DNA of 64,000 bases from Pyrocephalus nanus (Eukaryota > Chordata > Aves > Passeriformes > Tyrannidae), in NCBI GenBank assembly GCA_038380795.1, contig CM076280.1, positions 6,373,501 through 6,437,500 on the forward strand, written 5' to 3'. Position 1 is the stretch's first letter. Every line of letters starts with the position of its first letter. The notes under the pieces are model-generated. The model was given only the letters and a program-made list of their open reading frames with translations. It was not told where the DNA came from and made no database searches. Position numbers and translations under genes: made by a program. Positions 1 through 34,177 of this stretch are shown one piece after another.

Positions 1-445
1 ACTCCTGGCTGCTCTGGGCGTCCTCTCCCATCTCTTCCTTACTCCATTTATTTATTTATTTCAACAGTCCCTGGGTTTGGGTGAATTTTGCAGGGCACAC
101 AGGTCTCACAGGCACCAAGCCCTGTGGGCAAGGAGAAGACTTCTGTGGAGGAGACCTCTCCAGTGCCACAGCCACTGATTCTGCCAGGCACCAAAAGGTG
201 TTTCCCTTTAGAGGGTCAGACTTTCAGGAGATGATTTTTTTTTTCTGTGCCAACATAGGCAGTAATTTGTAATTTCAGTTATTTCAGGGTGGAAAAACAT
301 CTCATGCCTTAATTTTAACAGTGAGAGCAATTAACCCTGTGAAGGAGGTGGCAGATGCCTGGTGTGGGGTCAGGAGCAGGGCTGGGTCTTTGCTGGTCCT
401 TTGCAAGCCCATGGCATCACCCCCTGTCCCCCCCTCTCTCTCCAG
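1..445 (+). other. Probable intron of the AGP-like gene
   Basis: I find no sequence here resembling the N-terminal lipocalin exons (signal peptide, GKW motif). The short open frames show no family similarity. It is most simply the intron before the exon at 446. Confidence 0.5.
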
Positions 446-519
446 GGGGGACCAATGTCTCACCAACAACCTCACCTACTTGGAAATCGCCGCCGGTAAC
501 ACCACGCTGGTGAAGCATG
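446..519 (+). CDS. AGP-like lipocalin, internal exon (third of the family pattern)
   Basis: The acceptor is a pyrimidine-rich tract ending CTCTCTCTCCAG and the donor is GTGAGC at 520. The frame begins GDQCLTNNLTYLEIAAG and contains sequons NLT and NTT. The exon starts on the third base of a codon and ends after the first base of the next, which joins in frame to the exon at 1217. Confidence 0.75.
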
Positions 520-2527
520 GTGAGCACCCATTATCCCCCAGCCCGTGCTTTTCCATGGATTGAGACACACAAAGAGCCCATGTCCATGTTTTACATCACC
601 TGGTGCATTATCTTCCTGGGTCACTTTGCCTGTTTGAAGCCTCGGTGGGCTCCAAACAACTCCCCAAGGCCAGGGGACAACTCCCCGCACCAGAACACCC
701 AGGGGATCACTGCCCGCCCTTCCAGCCACACTAAACCCCACAGAGCAATGCTGTTCCAGGAGCAAACCTGCTCCCATTCCCGCTGGAGAACACCATCTTG
801 TTCGTGAAGTTATTTCACAATCCCTCAGGGAAAGGAGAGAACATTCCATGGCAGTTTTCAGTGAGTTAATGGAGCCTCTCGTTCTGAACTGCTTCCCCCT
901 CGCAGAGGAAACGGTGAGCCATCCAGGGTGGGAACTGCAACCCCCTGGGTTGCCTCAGCATGCCACACCATGCAGCACATACCAACAGCAGGACAGGCAT
1001 TGGGTGACTTTGGCTCCTTCACACCCCAGCCTCGCATTTAAGAAATGCAACTCAAATAAACCCAGAACCAAACAAGTCACCTCATGACAGGACATTTGTC
1101 CTCACACACTGCTGAGGGCTGGATTCCAGGGGCTACTGGTGTTGCCCACACCTGGGCTGGGGTTTATTGCTGCTGCAGCACTAAAAAATCTGAATATTGT
1201 GGCTGTTCTTTCCTAGCCAAGACCCAGCAAACTGTGGGGACACTGATGAACCTCAGCTCTGAAGACCTTTTACTCATCCAGTACCAACTGCAGAGGGAAA
1301 GGACGTACTTGGGACTGTATCTCTACGGTACGCAAACTCCTTCCCAAAGTAACTCTAAGTTGTCATGGACCACCAAAACACACACATAAAATTATCAACT
1401 AAAACCACACAACAGCTTGGTTTCACCAACAGTCAGTGACTTTTCTGAGACCAACGCTCCAGGGGTCACAGGAGCATTTACAAACCCCATTAAACCCCAC
1501 ATCTCTTGGCAGAGCAGAAAGAACAAGTTAAAGGCCAAACCCACTTAGGCCATAAATATTCAAAGAACAGGAAGCAAACACAATTCAGCATCGATATCAT
1601 TGTAAAATCTCAATATTTTCAAGCCAACCTCGATGTTTCAGTGCTTACCTCCCAGGGCAGAGCACGTGGCTTTGCAGTGCCAGCACAGGCAAAGCTGATC
1701 AGATCTACCCACAACCTCACAAAGCAGTTTTAGACCCTGATAAAGCTCCCCATCACCCATCCAAGCTGCAAAGCAATTGCTTAATCGAGTTTGAAGGTAC
1801 ATGTAGAAAACTTCCTCCATACTCAGGCTTGGATCCTCCCAACACCCCAGGAACGTCAGACTATCCTTCCATCCCTTAAAGCAGACAGTTTGGAGCAGTT
1901 TGGGAGGTTAAAAAAAGTGATGCCCAAAACACCTGGTTTTGTTACCAGTCCTATTTAACTCCTAGCAAATGTTTTCTCCTCCTCCAGCCCGGAACCTGAG
2001 CCTGAGCACAGCTGACCGTGAGGAATTCGAGCACCATGCCAAGTGCCTGGGGCTGAGGGAAGAGGAGATCATTTATGCACCCTGGAAAACAGTACGTGGG
2101 TGTTTGCGGGTGGGCGAGGGTCAGCAGAGCCCCCACAGCCCCCACCCCAGGCTGTACCCCCCAGCTGCCAAACTGGGGTCTTGGAGAAGCATTTTTAAGG
2201 TGGTGGAAACGATTTTGGGGGATAAATAACAGCAGTCTCGCTTAAATGGAGGTTTAAAATAACACCCCCTGCAGATAGGTGACTCCTGAAAGCAAATACC
2301 TGCACCCGAGCATCTCCAGGGAAACCTGATAACTGCCTCCCACTGCCGGCAGAGAAATAGCTACAGCATGGGATCTTTGCCCTGAAATTCCTCATTTTGC
2401 CTTGAAACTCCTGATTTTGCCTCCTCAATCCCTAGCAGAGACCAGCTGCCCCCAGGAGCTGCAGCAAGGGGCAGGAGGGGACAGTGCACTGGAGATTTTT
2501 CCTTTAGGTTTTTCACCAAAACATTAA
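446..2527 (+). CDS. Alpha-1-acid glycoprotein (orosomucoid/ovoglycoprotein-type) lipocalin, 3' part
   Basis: Partial secreted lipocalin of the AGP family, which binds small basic and lipophilic ligands in plasma or egg white (family knowledge). Three exons are clear (446-519, 1217-1327, 1988-2091) and a fourth is tentative (2441-2527). They join in frame. The exon sizes of 74, 111 and 104 bp suit lipocalin exons 3-5. Visible family marks are GDQC followed by two N-glycosylation sequons (NLT, NTT), the LYLYAR strand before the C-terminal helix, and EEIIYAPWKT, which resembles the AGP ending (VVYTDWKK in human ORM1) better than LCN2. The signal peptide and the GxW motif exons are not in 1-445 and must lie to the left. 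It could be another avian lipocalin paralogue; I prefer AGP on the C-terminal motif. Confidence 0.72.
1217..1327 (+). CDS. AGP-like lipocalin, internal exon (fourth)
   Basis: The acceptor is TTCTTTCCTAG and the donor is GTACGC at 1328. The 111-bp exon reads TQQTVGTLMNLSSEDLLLIQ and then RERTYLGLYLY, the paired beta strands that precede the lipocalin helix. It contains one sequon (NLS). It is phase 1 at both ends, so it joins cleanly to both neighbours. Confidence 0.8.
1988..2091 (+). CDS. AGP-like lipocalin, helix exon (fifth)
   Basis: The acceptor is CTCCTCCTCCAG and the donor is GTACGT at 2092. The exon encodes the C-terminal alpha helix: AR then NLSLSTADREEFEHHAKCLG and LREEEIIYAPWKT. The Cys in HAKCLG matches the Cys of AGP helices (for example ALDCLRI in human). 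A further sequon (NLS) is present. Confidence 0.82.
2441..2527 (+). CDS. AGP-like lipocalin, tentative last coding exon
   Basis: Weak call. After WKT the family needs a short exon with a Cys near its start (DKCE in human ORM1). An AG at 2439-2440 would give TSCPQELQQG and 18 more residues, then TAA at 2525-2527. Competing AGs at 2435 and 2438 lead to another frame. A possible poly(A) signal AATAAA lies at 3107-3112. Confidence 0.3.
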   Translation, partial: TSCPQELQQGAGGDSALEIFPLGFSPKH

Positions 2528-5500
2528 CCAGACCCAGCCCTTGCCTCTTGCCATCTTATTTAGGACATTTTATCCCGCAAATGACCCAGTCCCCAAGTCA
2601 GCTTGAAAAGTGAAGGTGAAATATATCCTACCTTTTTGCTGTTCCATCCTGCTCATCCACCTCAGGAGGCTCTGAGCTTTCAGAGATGCCCAAAACTCCA
2701 CACCAAGCAGCCAGGCTGGATGCAATATTGTCCCCAACACCCATTCAGCCCCAAGATGCTTCTTTTAAAACTGTCCCCCACAGGTCAGGGGAACTGGGGA
2801 CAGGGACAAAGGCAGAGAGCGAAACCCTCTTGCTGTGGCAGGGCCAGGTCTCCTTTCTCATTTAGGCAACAAGCAGCACCTGTGAGGAAGAGCCCAGCTC
2901 CCCTACACTAACCACAAGCAGCTGTGGACTATGGGGGGTTGCAGGAGCATTTGAGTCACAATTAAATTTGGACAAGGTGAATGAAGGTTGGGGAAAGGTG
3001 GAGTGGACTAAGACAAAATTGGCTGTCCTTACAAGCTGTGGTGCAATTGGCATTGGCAGAGAAGGGTTTGGTGCCCAGCCAAGGTAGGACTCTGCATCCA
3101 AGGATTAATAAACTGCTTAAACAAACACAGAAAATATTTTGGGGACCTTTGTCATCAGGCTGAAGGAGACGGATGCGAACGGAGCATCAGAGCAGACTCA
3201 CATAACCCTCCACCAGCCCCAGGCAATAACAGACCTTAACCTATACCACATGCCTGGGTAGCACGAGCTTTTTATTTATTTCACCAGAGGTCTGAGCCCC
3301 CCTTTCCTTCAGCACTCACTTACTGAACCCCCACTGTAGCACAGCTTTGCCCCAGAAACTTGGTTTCCTCTTTCCAGCACTCACCTGGAAAATGCCACCA
3401 GCAGCACCTGGGCAGTGTCTGTGCCTGGGGAAGCCCAGAGCTTCTTGAGCCCCTCTTTGACATATAATCACCTAAAAAGGGGAAAGGGAAATACTTCTTT
3501 CTTCAGTAAATTCTCTCTTGCTGGTGCCTTGGCATTTTCACTTATCCTGTTATTGTTGTTTTGACAGGAGCTGTGTCAAACAAAAGAGATGGAAAAAGGC
3601 AACAACCCACACACGGAGCCCATGGCTGAGGGCACAGCATCACCTCCTCCAGGTACCCTCCAGCCTGGGAGTGCAGGGAACTGACCCCCCTTGGGGCAAT
3701 AAATGTTTTCTTCAAATTCCATTCATTTTGTTGCCGAGCTGTTGGAGAACAGAGGGTTCTGAAGAGGTCAGAAGTGGGGCTTGCAAAAAAAGAAATTGGA
3801 CATCCAGTTCACCTTGTGTGTCCTTCAGCCGGGAGCTGGGAAGAGGTGTCCTGGAGCTTAACACCAAGCTTGGAAGAGAGCTCTGCCAGAAAAGCAGCAC
3901 TGAAAAGGAGCAGTAAGAGAGGCCAGCCAGGAGAGGGCAATCATTAACTATGTTAAATAGCGGGACAAGCATTTGAGGAGCAAGTGGCACAAGGCTGGAA
4001 ACTTATCTTTACTTCTACAGCCTGAGGAAGAGGGTGCTTAGCTAGAAGAAAAGCACCCAACTCCCTTGACAGCAGCTTGACTGCCAGGTAGCCCAGCTGG
4101 GGCAGATGTTCCTGGCCAAACCCTGTGGACCTGGCAAATGCTCACCAGTAATGTCCATCCACAGCAAGATTTACACACAATGACACTGACAAATTATCCT
4201 CCTGCCAGAGGGAGGGAGTGCTGGCCCATCCCAGGATGGATTTTTACTTTCCCAGAGAGAGGGTCATGTTTTCTCATTTCCCAGTAAGCTCAGCACCCTG
4301 GAGGTGAGAAGATATAAGTGCCAAGGCTGAAATTGCTCTCTGTGCCTCTGGTACACCCCTGCACTTGTCAGGCACCTCACCCATCCCTTATCCCACCCCC
4401 AGCCCCAAAGGGAGGACAGCACTGTCATTGCATTTGTGTAAGTGGGGGAGTTTAACAAGAGACTGCTGTTGCTGCATGTCTGGAGAGTAATCCAGTCTCT
4501 GCTCTAACCTAGTAATTAAGCACTGAAAATATCTCTCTTCCTTAAAAAGGAAGAAAATGAACAAAGCTGGAGGGAAGGCAGCAGCGAGCCCTGATCCTCC
4601 CACTGCAGCTCCAGGGTGCCCTGTCCCTGTCCAGCCTTTACTGGGCAGTGTTTCAGAGTCGAGCTTTTGCACAGATTCCTGTAGCAAAAATGAATTTTAC
4701 CAGACCACAGAATCATTAAGGTTGGGAAAGACCTCCAAGATCATCAAGTCCACCCTGTGCCCCATCCCCACCTTGTCACCCAGCCCAGAGCACTGAGTGC
4801 CATGTGAAGTCCTTCCCTGGACACCTCCAGGGGTGGGGACTCCACCACCTCCCTGGGCAGCCCCTTCCAATGCCAGACCACCCTTTCCGTGAAGAAATTC
4901 CTCCTGATGTCCAACCTGAACCTCCCCTGGCACAGCTTGAGGCAGTTTCCTCTTGTCCTGTCACTTGGTTGCCTGGGAGAAAAGGCCAAACCCCTGCTGG
5001 TCTCAGGGCACAGGCACCCAGCCAGCCCTTGCTTCAGACACCTTTTTATCACCATGTGACATAAAACATCACCCCCTGGGTGCTGAGGGGATGCCAGCAG
5101 CGGCCTTGAGCACTGCAGTCCACGAGTGCATCGATAACAGTCTCAGCTGACACTGCTGGAGAGCTCAGATTACAAGGACCCAGACTTTATGAGTGGATTT
5201 ATAGCTGAATAAAAGCCTTGAATTACAGTCAGAGACATAAGGAACCAACAAATCCAGTCTGGCCCCCGCAGCAAGTTTTGTTAACCAAATCAGAGGCCAC
5301 CTGCGCTACCAGCTATGGCTCCTGAATGACCTTCAGGGTTAGCTCCTGGTTGGGTTGTTATTTAAGAAAAAATTGTACAAAGCCTTTCTTTTGAGAACCC
5401 TGTAAGCCAGGTTCTTCCAAGAGGATAATTGGACTGCAGAGCTTTCAATTTTTCTGGGAAATTTACTTCTCTGAACAGAGTGTTATGGATACTGCAGACA

Positions 5501-5734
5501 CGAGCAAAGTCCAGCAACACCCAGAGACAGGTAAACAGTGTCAGAACATCCCTGACTCATCGTCACCAGCATTAGTCTTGGCCTTGCTGTGTTTGCATTC
5601 AAGAATTCTGTTCTCCCAGGTCCTCATAGGGATAATCTTTCCCAGTGTCAGTGTCCTTGGTGAGAATTATCCTAGGAAAAGTCTGGCCACAAACAACATC
5701 ACTAAGCCATATCAGGAAAGAGATGGAGACACAC
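2528..5734. other. Convergent intergenic region
   Basis: It lies between the 3' end of the AGP-like gene (+) and the poly(A) end of SLC25A25 (-). It holds AATAAA at 3107, part of which may be AGP 3'UTR, and one CR1 fragment at 4705-5010. I see no coding similarity elsewhere. Confidence 0.55.
4705..5010 (-). mobile_element. CR1 LINE, 5'-truncated 3' end
   Basis: Read on the minus strand it has the avian CR1 tail: GGGAGAAaAGGCC-like start, then GACAAGAGGAAACTGCC, CCAGGGGAGGTTCAGGTTGG, GGAGGAATTTCTTC, GGGCTGCCCAGGGAGGTGG, and a finish in CCTTAATGATTCTGTGG. Length of about 300 bp is typical of dead CR1 copies, with no reverse transcriptase left. Confidence 0.93.
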
Positions 5735-5753
5735 AGTATCTCTTTAACAGACC

Positions 5754-5759
5754 TTTATT
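5754..5759 (-). terminator. SLC25A25: Candidate SLC25A25 poly(A) signal AATAAA
   Basis: Canonical hexamer on the minus strand with a GU-rich downstream element (TGTGTGTCT). It would give a 3'UTR of about 2.35 kb. Not confirmed by transcript data. Confidence 0.55.
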
Positions 5760-6710
5760 AGCAGACTGTTCCCTACATGAAGAATCCAAGTTAGATTTGC
5801 ATTATAACAATTTGTGGTTACAGCTACAAAGATGGTTGTCATTTTGCATTGATTTTTGCATTCTGATATTCATATTCTCATTAGGCCACACTGGTAGGAA
5901 GGAGCCACTGCAGAATTTATGACAGGTCTCAGGAAGAGGGGGGTGGAAAAAAATCATCACTGATCCAGATTGGTTAGATTTCCATGTGGCTGCTACTGAC
6001 AACACTGAGAGTTAAGGCAGAGCCTCACTTGAGAGACTCTCCATGAACCACCAAAATCTGTCAGAAAAAAAGCAGCTGCTGAGTGCTAGCAAATCCTTCT
6101 CCAATTTCTCACACACATCTCACCAGTGTCCTCCTGCATGTGATGAGCACTGGCTCAGCAGCAGGGTCTTCTGATTCAGCCTCAAAGCACTGATCCAGCT
6201 CGTGTCCAAGTGCAAGTTTCCTTCCACCTCTCTGGAAATGTGTATTGTCTTTAGTCCCTGAGATTTCTCTCCTCCCCCCTCACCTAAAAATTCCTCAAAT
6301 CGCTCTTAATTAGCTGTTGTGACATCCAACATACACAGACCTTCTACTTCCCAACTTCAGCCATCCACCCAAAGCCTTTCAGCCATGCACTGAGGCAATT
6401 CCAAGCTAAGGCAAGCCTCACAGTGCACCCTCTCCCCAAGGTTTCTGCTTCCTCACCTGCTCCCTTTCTCTCCTATGGCTTCTTGCTACAGAATTTCTCT
6501 GGGCTGAGGTCCTCCAGCAACAACCCCAGACATGGGAAAGGCAGCTCAAGCCCCACGGGGAAGGTACACGAGTGACTTTAGCATCCCTCCCCACGACTCA
6601 GCTGTGTGATGTGAGAGAACTAATAGAGAACTTTTTAAAACAAGAGAAATATAAGCACAGTAACAATATTTAAACAAGTCTATAAAAATAGTCCAACATA
6701 ACTCTGTTCA

Positions 6711-6732
6711 AATAAATACAAAATAAATATGC
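6711..6732 (-). promoter_or_regulatory. SLC25A25: AU-rich element in SLC25A25 3'UTR
   Basis: On the minus strand this reads ATATTTATTTTGTATTTATT, with two AUUUA pentamers inside a longer A/T-rich block (about 6615-6735). Such elements commonly shorten mRNA life. This fits a gene known in mammals to be acutely inducible, but function here is inference. Confidence 0.4.
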
Positions 6733-8087
6733 TTTAAGCAGGAAAACAGTGGAATGCAACGCTGGTCCATTTTGCCCAAAATGAAAAGTTGGATGAGGAT
6801 CTCCCAGGCCTCAGAAGCCGGATCCTATTAACTAAAACAGCCCATAATGCAATCAGAGAAATTTTAAAGCCATCTCTTTCCCTTAGCCTTATGAAAAGCA
6901 CCCTTTGAAAGACAAGCAAGCGTGTCTTCAGGACTGAAAGCTCACCTCTCCCAGTGACAACCAGCCCCTCTCCCTAACACCCCCTCCCACAGCAGACATT
7001 CCTGACTCAGGGCACCCATGGAAACCCGAACATTCATCTACCAAGAGGTCTAAAGAGATAAATAGCAGCGTAGGCACGGGGTTTGGAAAAGGCCCAACAG
7101 CTCTCCTTGGCACCAGGCAGAATGGAATTGAGAGGTCCATGCAACGCTGCACAGGGGCTCTCACGTCGTGCTGGGAGCACAACTGCACAGGAGCTGTGAA
7201 ATATCGTGTTTGTTCACTAAAGCCATGCATCACAGTGCCGGTCAGCCCAGGGCTCTCCTGCCTTCCCTTTCCCAAGCCCCTGCTGAGTATAAGACAAGCC
7301 AATCCCGGCATGCAAAGGATACAGGCATGCAGGCTCTAGTCTGCTGCTTCTGTTAGTAAGTGCATCTTGTTAGTGGGTTTATGAGACACACTTAAACCTA
7401 TAAAAAATAAATAATTCTAATTCTTCATCAGGCTGGCTTAAGCAACCTTCAGCCTGACTGGATAAACCACTGCCCACCAGCCCTCCAAACCAGTATAGAT
7501 CAAAATTACATTTCATGTCAAGTCTTGGAAGCAGAACATGAATGTCTCCTACCCAAAGGAATATTTGTAAACATTATAACAAGCCCGGTGTGGCAGCAGC
7601 TCCTACACAAGGTTTGTACAAATTTAAACAATGGGTAGGAAGTTAAACAACTGAATGGAAAAAGCAGCTCTCTGAATGGAAAAAGAAGCTCTTTCAGCAA
7701 GTCAGAAGGTGCTCATCTGTAGGCAAACAGCTCTGTACAGGCAACAGGCTGAGGGCAGACCTGTAACCCAGATCTTTGCTACTCTGTCATACTGCTGGGA
7801 ACTGAACTCAGCAACTCCTGCCCTAAGATTCTCCCAGGAGTTCATCTCCTGGTCTCCCAAAGGCCCAACAAAAAGGACCACGTGATGATTTATGTGGAGC
7901 TCTGAGTAGCAAGATGGCAAAGGACACCAGATCCTCCCCTCCCCCTTACTGACTCACAAACAATCTGGGATTTCACAGCTTTGCTTAGTCAGCTTAGTGT
8001 CGACACATTCACAGAATGAGAGATGGCTTATACGTCTTGGGATTGCATCCCAAGATTTCAGAGTTCAAAGTCCTCAGCATCTCCTGG

Positions 8088-32701
<24,614 letters not shown>

Positions 32702-32798
32702 AGCCCGGCCAGCACCAGAACCCAGCGCCACCCGCCCCTCACGCCGCGGCACCGGCAAATGGCGCCGCTTCCGCCTTCGCGCCACGCGCAGCGGCTGC

Positions 32799-32806
32799 CA
32801 CGTGAC
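32799..32806. promoter_or_regulatory. CACGTGAC E-box (USF/CLEAR-type) overlapping TGACG
   Basis: The palindromic CACGTG core plus AC sits about 100 bp upstream of the SLC25A25 ATG and overlaps a TGACG half-CRE. Motif is direct; factor binding is inference. Confidence 0.4.
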
Positions 32807-33227
32807 GCCGCGCGCCGCCCAATCACAGCGCTCGCCGAGCCGCTCGGGCCACGCCCCCCCTCGCGCGCGCGAGGCGGGGTGTGACGTTACGGGAGACGCC
32901 TTCGCCTCCGCCAATCGGGAGGAGGCGCCGCGGCGTGTCCTGTGTATGGCTCCGGGGGGGCGGTGCCGGGGCGCCGGCCGGGCTGCGATTGGCTGAGCCG
33001 CCGAGGGGAGGCGGGGATAAGGTGACAGCGCCTCCAATCAGACAGCCAGCCTGGGGGCAGTTTGAGCGTGATGGGCGTGGCGCGCGGCCGGTAGGTCCCA
33101 GAGCAGGGCCCGCTCTGCGCTGATGGATGGGAAAAGCGCCCAATGGAGTCAAAGCAGGGGAACCCGCGGGCGGGCCCTGCCTCACGCAGGCCCAGTGCAC
33201 CGAGACCAGCGGCGGGGCGTGGCCGCT

Positions 33228-33416
33228 TGACGGGCAGGGTCAGTAGCCAATGACAGCGCGAAGCGGGAGGCGGGAGGCGGGCCCCCCGCGTGACAGGCAG
33301 GACAATCAACCAATGACAACACAGCACTGGCGGCGGGAGGCGGGCACAGCGCGTGACGGGCAGGCGCGCTGTCCAATGGGGCACGGCGGGAAAGGGGGCC
33401 GATTCTGGAAGCCATT
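33228..33416. repeat. 63-bp tandem repeat, three copies, in the divergent promoter
   Basis: TGACRGGCAGG starts at 33228, 33291 and 33354, and CCAAT at 33247, 33310 and 33373: both step by exactly 63 bp. GGGAGGCGGG is at 33272 and 33335; the third copy has decayed there. Each unit therefore carries a TGAC element, a CCAAT box 19 bp further on, and a GC-rich block. Confidence 0.9.
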
Positions 33417-33666
33417 ACGCCAGTGCCGCAGGGCCGCGGCCGTTCTGCGGGGCCGCCGGGCGGGCGCCGTACGCAATTTGCGTATCGTCGGTCGTGCCCG
33501 GGGCGGAGCGGGGGGCACTGACCCCCGCGGGCCCTGAGGGGCCTCGGGGCCCCCCTGCCGTCCCCGTCCCCCAGGGAGGGGGGGCCCTGCCGCCCCTCGG
33601 CCCTGCCCGGCGCCCCCCGTCCCCCCCATCCTCCCCCCCGCGGTGTGACCCCCGGGGTGCCCCCAC

Positions 33667-34177
33667 ATGGCCATGGCGTCGCCGCCAGCCCCGCCGGCCA
33701 AGAAGCGTAAGATGAACTTCTCGGAGCGGGAGGTGGAGATCATCGTGGAGGAGCTGGAGCGGGGCAAGCACCTCCTGGTGAACCACTTCAACGCGGGCGT
33801 GCCGCTGGCCACCAAGGCCGCCGCCTGGCACGACATCCTGCGCCGCGTCAACGCCGTGGCCACCTGCCACCGAGAGCTGCCCGAGGTCAAGAAGAAGTGG
33901 TCCGACCTCAAGACCGAGGTGCGGCGCAAAGTGGCCCAGGTGCGGGCGGCCATGGAAGGAGGAGGCGAGGGGCAGAACGGCGGCGCCGGCACCGCCGAGG
34001 GCGAGGACCCCGCGGGCGCTGCGGCCGCCCCGGTGATCCTGACCCCGATGCAGCAGCGCATCTGCAACCTGCTGGGAGAGGCCACCATCATCAGCCTGCC
34101 GAGCGGAGACTGCGGCGCCGGGGACGGTGGAGACATCCCCATCACCGCCTCGGCCACCACCGTCACCCTGACCCAGA
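33667..34177 (+). CDS. NAIF1: NAIF1 coding exon 1
   Basis: ATG at 33667, followed by a second in-frame ATG two codons later; [15 protein letters not shown] suits either. It encodes the Myb/SANT-like domain. The donor is GTGAGT after ACC CAG A, splitting an Ile codon. Composition is very GC-rich, as usual for exons inside CpG islands. Confidence 0.96.

Larger units (their letters stand above)
5735..8087 (-). other. SLC25A25: SLC25A25 3'UTR (predicted)
   Basis: It runs from the TGA at 8088-8090 to a predicted cleavage site just beyond AATAAA (TTTATT at 5754-5759 on +). About 30 nt past the signal the minus strand has a GU-rich stretch (ACTGTGTGTCT), as expected for a downstream element. No other canonical signal was found between them. 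An AU-rich block with two AUUUA pentamers is at 6711-6732. Confidence 0.6.
32702..33666. promoter_or_regulatory. Divergent CpG-island promoter between SLC25A25 and NAIF1
   Basis: The two start codons are 965 bp apart, head to head. The interval is CpG-rich, lacks an obvious TATA, and holds eight CCAAT boxes (32819, 32911, 32988 reversed, 33034, 33139, 33247, 33310, 33373) and several GGGAGGCGGG GC boxes. This is the pattern of an NF-Y/Sp1-driven bidirectional promoter. Start sites probably flank the CCAAT cluster. Confidence 0.8.

Noticed and set aside
902..912. Apparent micro-exon CAG-AGGAAACG-GTGAGC in the AGP-like gene
   Set aside because: The exons at 446-519 and 1217-1327 already join in frame as KH-AK, and the family does not need an extra exon; eight bases would break the frame.
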